Shown here piece by piece: positions 1-8,300 of a stretch of DNA of 38,576 nucleotides; within the stretch, counting starts at the first letter, position 1; every line of letters starts with the position of its first letter. Source of the stretch: a virus. The notes under the pieces are model-generated. The model saw nothing but the letters and a program-made list of their open reading frames with translations, did no database searches and was not told the origin of the DNA. The position numbers were made by a program, and so were the translations under genes. The stretch is from positions 1-38,576 of IMG/VR virus record IMGVR_UViG_3300043446_003813, one strand, 5' to 3'.

Positions 1-1
1 A

Positions 2-97
2 GATGATTTATTGGACAAATTAATTGTGGTAATGTTGGTCAGTCTCGCATTTGGAGGACTGGCTGATGCCCACAAGCAATCTGACAGAAGATGTTGA
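2..97 (+). CDS. possible 3' end of an upstream gene (partial)
   Basis: A frame is open from the left edge to a TGA at 95-97 and encodes about 31 residues with a hydrophobic middle. It would overlap the next gene by about 30 bases. The frame starting at base 1 has a TGA at 4-6 and the third frame closes with TAA at 21-23, so this is the only frame that could carry an upstream gene far into the window. The fragment is too short to recognise, and the upstream gene may already have ended before the window. Confidence 0.2.
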   Translation, partial: DDLLDKLIVVMLVSLAFGGLADAHKQSDRRC

Positions 98-482
98 ATT
101 TTTAACTGACGTTGACACCCGTGGTGATGTTGTGCGCCGCGCGCGCTTCATCCGTCGTCCACGGCGAGTCAATGGTCGTAACGTTCCCGGCAACGCACGG
201 TATTACCGTCGTCGTCAGCGTGAACTTCTGGCTGGTAGGCGCGCAGCGCAGCGAGCCGAGCGCGGTGGAGCACGGGCTGCTGCTGCTGGTCGGGCTGCAC
301 GCTCTGCTGGAGGGCGCGCCGCTCGTGCCCCACGTGGTGCTGGAGGAGCAGCACCTGCTGGTGGTGAGCGGCGTGCAGGATTTCTAACACGGCTTCGTCG
401 TGGAATCCGCAACGTTGCTCGGCGGGTGGAGGCAAACCGTCGTACAAGGCGTGAGCGAGCAAATCGTCCGCCAACACGATAG
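66..482 (+). CDS. Arg/Ala-rich basic protein of the head/neck region
   Basis: This gene encodes 138 aa that I cannot assign to a family. The N-terminal ~35 residues are ordinary and acidic (around ED-VEFLTDVD). The rest is dominated by Arg, Ala and Gly with runs such as RRAAQRAERGG and ends in several Arg clusters, so it resembles a protamine-like or histone-tail-like nucleic-acid-binding segment. I chose ATG 66 because GGAGGA at 53-58 lies 7 bases upstream; an in-frame TTG at 51 is less likely because it would overlap that site. The core (about 130-400) is visibly more GC-rich than the rest of the window. It sits just before the head-tail adaptor, where phages carry capsid accessory genes. 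A DNA-binding virion protein is an inference only. Confidence 0.6.
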   Translation: MPTSNLTEDVEFLTDVDTRGDVVRRARFIRRPRRVNGRNVPGNARYYRRRQRELLAGRRAAQRAERGGARAAAAGRAARSAGGRAARAPRGAGGAAPAGGERRAGFLTRLRRGIRNVARRVEANRRTRRERANRPPTR

Positions 483-496
483 GGAGGTGACCAGCC

Positions 497-1129
497 ATGC
501 TGGTATCCGTATCTGACCTCTCCAAGTACATGGATATCCGATTCAGCAACCGTCAAGAAGAGGCTGCTGAGTTCGTACTTGAGGGTCTTCAAAGTGAACT
601 TGAGTCGTATCTTCGCCGACCTATAGAACCTACGGTTTTTGAGGAAACGTATGTTCTTGAGTCAAATCATACTGGCGTACCCATGTCCTCATTTTTTACG
701 AATGAGTCATCTGCGTCAACGGATACGGTAAGTATGGTTTCTTATATGCAACCACCTCAAACTGTTTATTTGCGTAACTCTCCAGTTATTGAAGTTGAAG
801 AAGTAACACTACGTCAACAGGGTTCAGCAACTGCCACAACCCTTACCGAGGGGATTGATTACGTCGTACGCCGTTACGGTATTGACGTTTTCCGTGGATT
901 CGCTAACGATGTAATCACAGTCTCATACACGGCAGGACTTGCTGGTGGGGGAATTAGGGTCTTCAAATTAATGATTCTCCGCGCTGCGACAAGAGAAATG
1001 CAAAATATGCATGATGATGTCGTCGGTATTAAAGATTTGGAGACGCGTAACGTTGCCCCACTTGAGACTGGTTTCCTTGAGAAGGAACTGCTTGCCGTAA
1101 AGCGGTGGCGCAGGAGCCGAGTCGCTTGA
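497..1129 (+). CDS. head-tail adaptor (gp6/gp15-like connector)
   Basis: The 210-aa protein begins with a helical segment (roughly residues 5-42, with EEAAEFVLEGLQSELESYLRR) typical of HK97 gp6 / SPP1 gp15-type head-completion proteins, which form the ring under the portal where the tail docks. An inserted beta-rich middle (about 45-150) is followed by a helical end (RVFKLMILRAATREMQN). A strong ribosome site (GGGAGGTGA, 482-490) precedes the ATG. The following gene starts inside its last 25 bases, which implies translational coupling. The assignment rests on this pattern plus its place directly upstream of a tail-completion gene. The length is somewhat above the usual ~110-150 aa. Confidence 0.6.
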   Translation: MLVSVSDLSKYMDIRFSNRQEEAAEFVLEGLQSELESYLRRPIEPTVFEETYVLESNHTGVPMSSFFTNESSASTDTVSMVSYMQPPQTVYLRNSPVIEVEEVTLRQQGSATATTLTEGIDYVVRRYGIDVFRGFANDVITVSYTAGLAGGGIRVFKLMILRAATREMQNMHDDVVGIKDLETRNVAPLETGFLEKELLAVKRWRRSRVA

Positions 1130-1608
1130 TTCGCATCAAGATTGACTGTGATGCCGATGATGCCATTGAGTATCTAGATGGCATGATTGCGCGTAGCCAA
1201 GACTTTACAGTGGTGTTTCAGTGGGCAAAACGCTACTTGGCGCGAGCCAATGCAGAAAACTTTACGTCCAGTGGTTTACCAGTAGGTGGATGGTCGCCAC
1301 TTTCGGCACGTTATGCAGCATGGAAGGCAGTCAGATTCCCCGGCATGCCAATCATGCAGCAAACTGGAAAACTGTTCCGCGACCTTGCGAGCCTTAACAG
1401 TGCACCGAATGAGATAAATCTAACTAGTGCAACATTTGGCACCAAGATTGAATATGCTAAATTTCACCAGTACGGAACTACTAGAATGGCAAAACGGCAG
1501 ATTGTTTTTGAGCCCCCCATGTTCGCACGCGAACTGGCGGATAAGGCTGCTAAACATGTTGTTGGTTCTGGTGGTCGCGGAGTCCGCAGATTTTTTGGTG
1601 GTGCATAA
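1105..1608 (+). CDS. virion morphogenesis / tail completion protein (gpS/Mu gpG-like)
   Basis: The 167-aa protein matches the phage virion-morphogenesis family (P2 gpS, Mu gpG). The sequence shows the characteristic WSPLSARYAAWK, then IMQQTGKLFRDLASL and YAKFHQYGTTRM, which is the conserved order 'W..LS..Y...K / L..TG.L..S / YA..HQ.G' of that family. These proteins finish the tail-neck interface so that tails join filled heads. The start is a GTG at 1105 inside the preceding gene (25-base overlap). Its stop TAA is at 1606-1608 and overlaps the ATG of the next gene at 1608. Confidence 0.75.
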   Translation: MAQEPSRLIRIKIDCDADDAIEYLDGMIARSQDFTVVFQWAKRYLARANAENFTSSGLPVGGWSPLSARYAAWKAVRFPGMPIMQQTGKLFRDLASLNSAPNEINLTSATFGTKIEYAKFHQYGTTRMAKRQIVFEPPMFARELADKAAKHVVGSGGRGVRRFFGGA

Positions 1609-2204
1609 TGCCTAATGAACAAGACATCGTTATGTTCGGCGCACATTTCGCCAAAAAAGTTGTCAACGACTATCTTGAGTATGACATCCCAACTCGGCTC
1701 ACCCGCTACCGTAACGCATGGAACGTAGACGATTACACGCTGCCAGACCCAGAAAAGTACCTCGTGTATGAACCAATTGCCTTAGACCACTGGCCGACGC
1801 TCATTACTGTCGTCATTTCCACGAATTCCTTTGACAGACTTTTAAACTATGGGGCTGGAGACCCGCTCTATCGCGTCTCATACTCTATGCGTACCTATAT
1901 TTGGGCTAAGACCGAGGGTTCAGAAGAAGTCACCCTGATGCGCGACAGGTTGTCAACTGTTGTCCGCTCATCATTGCTAGATTCTCCATGCATGAAGGGT
2001 TTGAGTGAACCAACCGTAGATGTCATGCTTGATGAAAGCACGGTGCGTGAAGAGTTTTCTGACCTGACTCTGATTAAGGGTGACCGTGTACTTGCGGGCG
2101 CCTACATAGGGTATGATTTGTATCTAAACGAACTTATTTATCGTCAACCAATTGCAGGACTAAATGCAATTGACGCTGAGTTTTACAACATGCGAGGAAC
2201 ATGA
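1608..2204 (+). CDS. probable neck / tail terminator protein
   Basis: The protein is 198 aa and is not recognised by a clear motif. It has mixed alpha/beta character with central beta strands (ITVVISTNSFDRL, YRVSYSMRTYIWAK) followed by a helix (LMRDRLSTVVRSSLL). That arrangement is reminiscent of tail terminator proteins, which have an antiparallel sheet with flanking helices. The position between a tail-completion gene and the tail sheath is the usual place for a terminator. It starts by an ATG overlapping the previous stop. The function is inferred mainly from order. Confidence 0.45.
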   Translation: MPNEQDIVMFGAHFAKKVVNDYLEYDIPTRLTRYRNAWNVDDYTLPDPEKYLVYEPIALDHWPTLITVVISTNSFDRLLNYGAGDPLYRVSYSMRTYIWAKTEGSEEVTLMRDRLSTVVRSSLLDSPCMKGLSEPTVDVMLDESTVREEFSDLTLIKGDRVLAGAYIGYDLYLNELIYRQPIAGLNAIDAEFYNMRGT

Positions 2205-2563
2205 TGCCTGAGAAAAAAGTATGGAACTCACAGGAGCATCCGATTATCTGCGATACGCACGGAACATACCTGAAGCCCAAAAAGAGTCTCTGGGTCGCCG
2301 ATAATGAAATCCTTGAAGGTCTCATCAACCAGAAACTTGTTGTTGTTGTTGGTGAACGGGCTGAGAGCATTGTGATTAGTGAACCAGCACAGGTAGCAGA
2401 AGAAACTCCCTCAATGAAGACGCGCTCAAGCCGTTCTAAGAAAAATACGGAAGAAACTCCTGAGCAAGAGCAGGAAGTTGAAGTACAATTACCAGAAGCG
2501 TCAAATACTGAAGTTATTGAAGAGGCTCCAACCGAAGCAATACTTCCTGAAGACGAGCAATGA
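2204..2563 (+). CDS. small hypothetical protein with acidic tail
   Basis: The gene encodes 119 aa (120 if the tandem ATG at 2201 is used). Residues 1-60 form a compact basic/hydrophobic unit (WNSQEHPIICDTHGTYLKPKK, then LVVVVGE). The second half is low-complexity, with Glu, Pro and Thr and a short basic patch (KTRSSRSKK), and is probably disordered. I favour ATG 2204, in the TGATG overlap with the previous stop, because GAGGAA at 2194-2199 is too close to 2201. It lies just before the sheath gene. No family is recognised. Confidence 0.55.
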   Translation: MPEKKVWNSQEHPIICDTHGTYLKPKKSLWVADNEILEGLINQKLVVVVGERAESIVISEPAQVAEETPSMKTRSSRSKKNTEETPEQEQEVEVQLPEASNTEVIEEAPTEAILPEDEQ

Positions 2564-2594
2564 TTTAGGTATACTCGCTGAGGATATCTAAATC
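2562..2594 (+). promoter_or_regulatory. stem-loop upstream of the tail sheath gene
   Basis: GATTTAGGTAT (2562-2572) pairs with ATATCTAAATC (2584-2594) over 11 positions with one G-U pair. The loop can add CTC/GAG (2574-2576 with 2580-2582) around a GCT tip. The structure overlaps the stop codon of the preceding gene, and the sheath ribosome site (GGAGGA, 2612-2617) follows it. No U-run follows, so it does not look like an intrinsic terminator. An RNA-processing or stability element, or a partial attenuator, fits better. A TATACT hexamer at 2570-2575 could also be a -10 box, but no -35 is evident. Confidence 0.45.
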
Positions 2595-2623
2595 AAGGTT
2601 TCAATTAGCACGGAGGATGGCGA

Positions 2624-4126
2624 ATGCCCGGTGTACAGATTACAACCGCAGTACGTACAGGACCAGCAGTAACTGGCGTTGCACCTGATTCAACATTCTT
2701 TGTTGTAGGTGAGACACAGCGCGGAAAGCAGAACACCGCTGTCCTCGTTACCAGCCTTGACGAGTACGTCACCCAATTCGGTGGGTATGAAGCAGATAAG
2801 CACACGTACAACGCTGTGCGGATTTTCTTTGAGGAAGGCGGCGCAAACTGCTATGTTTCGCGTGCAGCAAATGCTGCTTGGGACACTGCGGCTGTGCTTG
2901 TTGAAGACGCAACTGATGAGACCAAGGGAATCACGGTTTCTGCTGCTGGAAGCGGTGAGTGGGGCAATGACATCTCGGTTGTTGTTTCTGCGGGTGACGG
3001 TGTTTTCAACGTGGAAATCCAATACGGCGCCGATAACGAAGTTATCGCTAGCAAGAGTGACCTAACTACAATTGCCGAAGCAATTGAATGGTTTGAAAAC
3101 AGCACTGCAGCCAAGCGCTATGTGCAAGTTGCCCTCGCCGCTGATACTGACGACACGAACGCACTTGGCGCTGGCACATACAACCTAAGCGGTGGCACCA
3201 ACGAAGAAACTGTTGCTGTCGCAGGAGTAGTAAGCGCTCTCGCTGCCTTCACCGAGGAACTCGGAGGTGGCTGTGTTGCTGCGCCAGGTTTTGCAACTGG
3301 TTCCGACACCACGCTCTACGATGCTCTCAAAAACCATGCCGTAAGCCAGAATCGCATTGCTTTGCTCTCCTTCAAGAAGGGCGAGACTAAGGCAAATGCT
3401 ATTTCTAACTCGGAATCATACGGTGCCAGCGATGACACTGGTCACGAGAACGTTGCAATGTACTTCCCATGGGTTACTTTCCCCTCAGGAACAGGCGTAA
3501 CACTAAGTGCTTCTCCCGAAGCATACGTCGCAGCAGTCCGCTCAAAGACCCACAACTCAACTGGGCCATGGAAGGCTTACGCTGGAGTTGAGTCAAACTC
3601 CCGTTTTGTCACTGGTGTCGCAATGGCACTCAGCAAGGCTGACGGCGACGAACTTGACGCGGCTCGCGTAAACCCAATTCGCATCATCGCAAATGATGTG
3701 CGAATCTATGGTGCCCGCTCGCACGCAGGCGCAGGGACAGCGACAAGCGAAGCACGCGAATCGCAGTGGCGTTTCATTACCGCACGCGAAACAATCAACT
3801 ATGTGGTCAACCAAGCAAACATCGCACTGGAGCCACTTGTTTTCTCAACGATTGATGGTCGTAAGACAATCTACGCCGACATCACCGCTGCTTTGCAGTC
3901 GGTTCTTGAGCCAGTCCGCATCGCTGGTGGTCTATATGAAGGTTTCTCGCCAACTGGCAAGCGCCTTGACTATGGCTACACCATCAAGGTTGATGACACT
4001 CTGAACCCAGCAAGCCAACTGGAAAGTGGTCTTGTCAAGGCTCAGGTCGGTATTCGCGTCTCCAGCATTGGCGACAAGATTACGGTCAACATCATCAAGT
4101 CAAACCTGACAACGGCTCTGGTATAA
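2624..4126 (+). CDS. contractile tail sheath protein
   Basis: The 500-aa protein is the tail sheath subunit, which polymerises around the tail tube and contracts on infection. The N-terminus (PGVQITTAVRTGPAVTGVAP followed by FFVVGETQRG) is the classic start of FI/T4 gp18-type sheaths, with the extended N-terminal arm that links neighbouring subunits. The C-terminal third carries the conserved sheath core, including WRFITARETINYVVNQA and EPLVFSTIDGRKTIYADITAAL, and the end (SSIGDKITVNIIKSNL) is the usual beta-strand arm. A good ribosome site (GGAGGA) precedes ATG 2624. The tail tube gene follows after 10 bases with its own strong site. The family assignment is secure. Confidence 0.95.
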   Translation: MPGVQITTAVRTGPAVTGVAPDSTFFVVGETQRGKQNTAVLVTSLDEYVTQFGGYEADKHTYNAVRIFFEEGGANCYVSRAANAAWDTAAVLVEDATDETKGITVSAAGSGEWGNDISVVVSAGDGVFNVEIQYGADNEVIASKSDLTTIAEAIEWFENSTAAKRYVQVALAADTDDTNALGAGTYNLSGGTNEETVAVAGVVSALAAFTEELGGGCVAAPGFATGSDTTLYDALKNHAVSQNRIALLSFKKGETKANAISNSESYGASDDTGHENVAMYFPWVTFPSGTGVTLSASPEAYVAAVRSKTHNSTGPWKAYAGVESNSRFVTGVAMALSKADGDELDAARVNPIRIIANDVRIYGARSHAGAGTATSEARESQWRFITARETINYVVNQANIALEPLVFSTIDGRKTIYADITAALQSVLEPVRIAGGLYEGFSPTGKRLDYGYTIKVDDTLNPASQLESGLVKAQVGIRVSSIGDKITVNIIKSNLTTALV

Positions 4127-4136
4127 CGGAGGAACA

Positions 4137-4604
4137 ATGCCTGATTCAATGCGTAAACTCGCAGCACAACGCCAGATTGTGGCGAAGATTTCCCCCAGTG
4201 TGTCTGGAACAGGGCAACTCTTCCCCGACTATTTTACGCAGGTATCGGGCGGAGAAATTTCTGCCTCTGTGGAAAAGGTCTACCACGGCAAGTCGCTGTT
4301 CCCCGAAACACTCTGCGCTCCAGCGGAAATCGGTGACATCACTGTAACTGGCTACGTCTCGTACGATTCTACCTTCCTTGCCAAACTGCAAGATTTGCGT
4401 CAACTCGTCGGTCGTATCTATTACGATATTACTGTTCAAGTTTTTGACTGTGACCTTAATGTCCCTGGCGCTGACCGCTTCTACTCCAAGGCTCTCCTTG
4501 TTGGGTTGAGTGAAGGTGAAGGCGATGCCTCATCGGGTACACCAGCAACATTCGCTCTTACCTTCAGTATCTCCACTGTTTCGGTTCCAGCAACTTCTGC
4601 CTGA
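4137..4604 (+). CDS. tail tube protein
   Basis: The 155-aa product is the inner tail tube (gp19-like/FII-like) that the sheath surrounds and through which DNA passes. Length and composition fit, with a beta-rich protein (GEISASVEKVYHGKS, ITVTGYVSYDSTFL, YDITVQVFDCDL, and the last strand ATFALTFSISTVSV). The position directly after the sheath and before the chaperone pair is the canonical myovirus order. GGAGGA at 4127-4132 gives a clear start. After the stop there is a run of seven T and a 6-bp hairpin (TACGAG 4611-4616 / CTCGTA 4626-4631), but in the wrong order for an intrinsic terminator. Confidence 0.88.
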   Translation: MPDSMRKLAAQRQIVAKISPSVSGTGQLFPDYFTQVSGGEISASVEKVYHGKSLFPETLCAPAEIGDITVTGYVSYDSTFLAKLQDLRQLVGRIYYDITVQVFDCDLNVPGADRFYSKALLVGLSEGEGDASSGTPATFALTFSISTVSVPATSA

Positions 4605-4656
4605 TTTTTTTACGAGTTGTACCTGCTCGTAATAGCCATCGTGCTAGTCTCGCTGC

Positions 4657-5172
4657 ATGGAAGAACCCACATTCAACATCGTAAGCAATCTGTCAGACGA
4701 CGCTGCTGGTGACCCATCAAACAACGTGCTTTCTGCGTTGAAGGCTGTCATTAGCAAGAGCGTTAAGCGACCAGATGTATTCATTGAAGTTCCAGAACGA
4801 CCGGGTGTGAATATCCGCGTTTCGCCAAACATTACGCAACATCAGTTGCGTTCATGGCGCAAGAATGCTGGTGAGGATACAAAGGCTGGCATGGACACGG
4901 TCAAGTTCGCATGCGCAGTTGTTGGTCATACAACTACGGGCATCACCATGAATGGTGAAGTCGTTACTGATGACCGTGGCGTTGAGTTGACATTTGCGTC
5001 GCCCGAGATTCTGGCAATGACAAATACTCAGCGTCCGCTGCCAGATTGCGTTAAGGCATTCTTTGGCATTGAGCCACATATTGAGGCGGCGGCAGTTGCG
5101 ATTATGGAAGCGGCTGGTTATGGGGACACGGTGGACACTGCGGACCCTACGAAGACGTCCTCTACGAACTAG
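4657..5172 (+). CDS. tail assembly chaperone, short (gpG-like) form
   Basis: The 171-aa protein occupies the place of the short tail-assembly chaperone, between the tube and the tape measure, which binds the tape measure and recruits tube subunits. It has a beta-rich N-half (FIEVPERPGVNIRVSP) and a C-half ending in a helical FFGIEPHIEAAAVAIMEAAGYG stretch. The mRNA continues in the -1 frame after it (see the 4657-5351 entry), which is the hallmark of this gene pair. No convincing ribosome site precedes ATG 4657. A weak TAGTCT at 4645-4650 would allow a leaderless start, a common actinobacterial feature, but this is speculative. Confidence 0.75.
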   Translation: MEEPTFNIVSNLSDDAAGDPSNNVLSALKAVISKSVKRPDVFIEVPERPGVNIRVSPNITQHQLRSWRKNAGEDTKAGMDTVKFACAVVGHTTTGITMNGEVVTDDRGVELTFASPEILAMTNTQRPLPDCVKAFFGIEPHIEAAAVAIMEAAGYGDTVDTADPTKTSSTN

Positions 5173-5351
5173 AAGAGGACGTCCGCGTCATCAACGCCGC
5201 CCGTTTGGGTGAGTTGTTCGGTACAGACCCAATTGCCTTGCTGAACTGCTCTGAAGAAGAGTGGTTGATTAGATTCGCCTGTGCTAAAGTTATAGAGAAA
5301 GACCGTGAGCGACAGGCTAAAGAGGCTGAGAGAACTCGGGGTAAATTTTAA
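4657..5351 (+). CDS. tail assembly chaperone, -1 frameshift fusion (gpGT-like)
   Basis: After the 0-frame stop TAG (5170-5172) a coding frame continues in the -1 phase to TAA at 5349-5351. It reads LYELEEDVRVINAARLGEL, then FGTDPIALL and EEEWLIRFACAKVIEKDRER, a typical helical T-domain with a charged end. The -1 frame has its last upstream stop at 5082-5084, so the shift must fall between 5085 and 5172. No independent start or ribosome site is seen. The best slip point is the C-CCT at 5145-5148, which lies 5 bases before a 10-bp stem-loop. With that slip the fusion would be about 231 aa. The exact slip site is inferred; a canonical XXXYYYZ heptamer is absent. Confidence 0.65.
5154..5183 (+). 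promoter_or_regulatory. frameshift-stimulating stem-loop
   Basis: GACGTCCTCT (5154-5163) and AGAGGACGTC (5174-5183) form a perfect 10-bp stem with a 10-base loop. The 0-frame stop codon TAG (5170-5172) lies inside the loop. The stem begins 5 bases after CCCT (5145-5148), the spacing expected for a -1 frameshift stimulator in a tail chaperone gene pair. Confidence 0.65.
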
Positions 5352-5375
5352 GCAGTTTTCGCTTTTGGGGTTCGC

Positions 5376-8300
5376 ATGGCTGAGCAAGTCACCATTAAAA
5401 TCAATGTAAAGGCTGACACTGCTGTAATTGAACGCGTGCGAGCACAACTTGCCGCATTGTGTCGCGAGGCTGATGAGTGTAGCGATACGTTTGATAAGTA
5501 CTCTAAAAGACTCAACGACACAAGCAAGTCGCAAAAGCGTCTGACTGAAACTACAGAGAATCATTCCAGTGCCGTAAAGCAACTTTCTGGGGCTCAACGC
5601 CGAAACAGCAAAGAAAATGACTCATTCATCAAACAACTGTTCAAGATGGATGACGTCGGTAAGAAACTATTGGGTGGACTTCAAGGTTTAATCAAGTTTG
5701 GTTTCAAATATCTAGCCATTGAGGCTGCTGCTGCCGCTGCAGTCATCGGCTCGGCAGGTCTCCTGTTTAAAACTGGACAACTATTCGCAAAAGGCTACCA
5801 AGCGGCGTTGGCTGGAGTGTCCTACGCCCTCACGGCATTGGTCGCCGCAGGTTCGGCATTCCTTGCAGTACAGCAGCAGTTCGCATCTATTCAGTTTGCA
5901 CCGATGTTTGCCCAAGGACTTGTGAACACCAAAGATAGATTTCAGGCTGCAGACCTAGCAATGCGGAGTTTTGTCAACTCTTCAGAACTAGCGGTGTTCG
6001 GCACAAAGGCACTCTCTGCTTCATTTGCTGAAATTGCCAAGAACGTTAACCCGCAGCAACTTGGACAAGTGACTGGTGCGATGCGCGAGTTGGGGAACGT
6101 TGCTGCAGGTATGGGCGGGGATATTGGCAAGAACTTCCAAGAGGTCTCCAAGTTTGCTGCTGCCTTCCAAAAAGAAGGCACGTTGACCGATGCTGTCAAG
6201 AAGCAGGGCGAGGGTCTAAGCCCAATCTTTAAAAAAGTTATTGAAGAACAGTCAAAGGCTGGGAATACAACCTTTGAGAAGTTCATGTCCACGCTTGCCA
6301 CCAATGAAACGTTCGCAAATGCTTACGGTGGACAACTGGACGCAGTCAACAACACGGTTATGGGTCGGCTGAAGGGTGCACTCACTGACCTCAAGGCAAC
6401 GCTTACAGATATGGGCGGACCGCTGCTGGAGCCACTCGGCAACGCCATCACACGCATAAAGCACCTTATTGAGGCTCTGCTTCAACGTGTGCGCGGAAGC
6501 GTTCAGGAGATTGGTAGTGGAAGCCTCATTGACGGCATGGTCAAGGGTGTAGAGAAACTCACCCTTCTACTCGGACGCCTAATGACCCATGACGTCAGCA
6601 AGGCTGGTGATGCAGTTGACAAAATGAAGGGCGCATGGACAGCAATCACTGGGTTCTTTGAGAAGATTCAGGATTATTTGCGTCCACTTCAAGATGCTGC
6701 GAGCGCTCTATGGGATGCACTAAAACCTATTATGTCGGCGTTTGTCGGAAACCTTAACTCTACGATTCAAAATCTTGCTAACTCGCTAGTGAAGAATAAA
6801 GAAAGCATTGTTGAATTCACTACGTCCGTTGGAGAATTCCTAAAATCATTTGGGAACTTTGGAACAATGCTCAAGGAAGCGTTCATTCAGTCCTTGCCCT
6901 TCTTGAAGCAGGTCGTTAACGCTCTTAAAATGGTGTTTGACGTACTAACTAAAGTTGGTACCGCCATCACAAAACTGGGCGGTTCTAGCGGTCTTGGCGG
7001 TTTTGCAACGCTCATGGCTGGTTTTTTTGGCATGCGTGCATTGAAAATTGGCGCTAAGGGCGTGGGTAAAAAAGTCAATAGCACAATCGGTGGAATGTTG
7101 CCAGGTGGACTAGGGGCTGGTGCAGGCGGTGGCGTGGTTGGGCAGAACGTTGCAACGATGAACGTAACTGCTGGCGTTGTGAATATGTCTGGTGCTGCCC
7201 CCGGCGCACCCGTACCCGGCGCACCCGTACCTGGCGTGCCTATATCACCGACTGGTTTCCGTGGCGCCTATGGCGCGGCTCGCGCTGGTGGGGCAGGCAT
7301 GTTTGGTGCGGCGCGCGCTGGCGCAGGTTCATTCTTTGCCAACAGTCCTTATGCGCCAATGGCGATGATGGCTGGTGGGACAATGCTTAATGCCGTTAAT
7401 CAGTCACAGTTTGGCAATAATCAATATGTAGGTGCTGGCGCAAACATGCTTCAAACTGGCGGAATGTTGCGAATGATGGGCGCAAGTGCGCCAGTCGCTG
7501 CAGGTGCCGCTACAGCAGTTGGGGCATGGAAAGTTGGTGGTGCACTATCAAGTAAGTTCTTTGGTGACGATGACAGTATGAAGGGCAAAATTGGTGGTGC
7601 AGCAACAGGGGCACTGGCTGGTGCCGCAATTGGCTCTATCGTGCCCGGTATTGGTACTGCTGCAGGTGCTGCAATCGGTGGTCTTGTTGGTGGAGTTTCT
7701 GGTTGGCTAAATGCTGGGAAAAACAAGAAAAAAGCCCGTAAGGCTGCAGAAGAATTCGTTGATGGGTATTCAAGTGCAATTGACCAAGCGTTCAAGGATG
7801 GAGATGTTGCAGCGCTTAACGAACTTAAAGATTCCTACGTTGAGCAAGCAAAGGCTGCAGCAAAAGGAAATATTGATGTCTATAACGAGAAAATTAAAGA
7901 GTTTGAACCAGAACTAGAAAAAATCAATAAGCGGATTGATACCTTCTCGCAGAACGCCGAGACCATGAGTCGGTGGCTTGGTATTAGTACAGACACAATG
8001 AATGAGATTTCCGAGGTTACGGGAATTAACTTCCAAAATAGGCTGGTTAGCGTTTTTGAAGTAATCGGTCGCGCAGGAGAAAAATTTGGTTTAGACCTGC
8101 AAGAGGTGCTCGGTAACATTTTGGCTGATGTTGGGCAAAAGCAAACATCTGCAATTCTTGACCTTATTGAGCAACCTGAGAAAATGGCATTGATGGGTAA
8201 GCAACTTGATGCTGCCCAAGCAGCAGTTATGAGTGGCGATACGTCACCTGCTGCCCTAGACGAATATATTAAACAGCAGTTTACTTACGCTCAGGCACAG

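Noticed and set aside
112-387. Open frame within the Arg/Ala-rich gene, + strand, other phase (91 aa, Leu/Val-rich)
   Set aside because: It has no ribosome site, is fully inside the 66-482 gene, and results from the GC-rich codon pattern of that gene.
169-592. Two overlapping reverse-strand open frames
   Set aside because: They mirror the GC-rich gene, run across its end into the adaptor gene, and have no start signals. All supported genes are on the + strand.
4602-4631. Possible intrinsic terminator after the tail tube gene
   Set aside because: The T-run comes before the hairpin, not after it, and the hairpin has only 6 bp. The order is wrong for an intrinsic terminator on the + strand.
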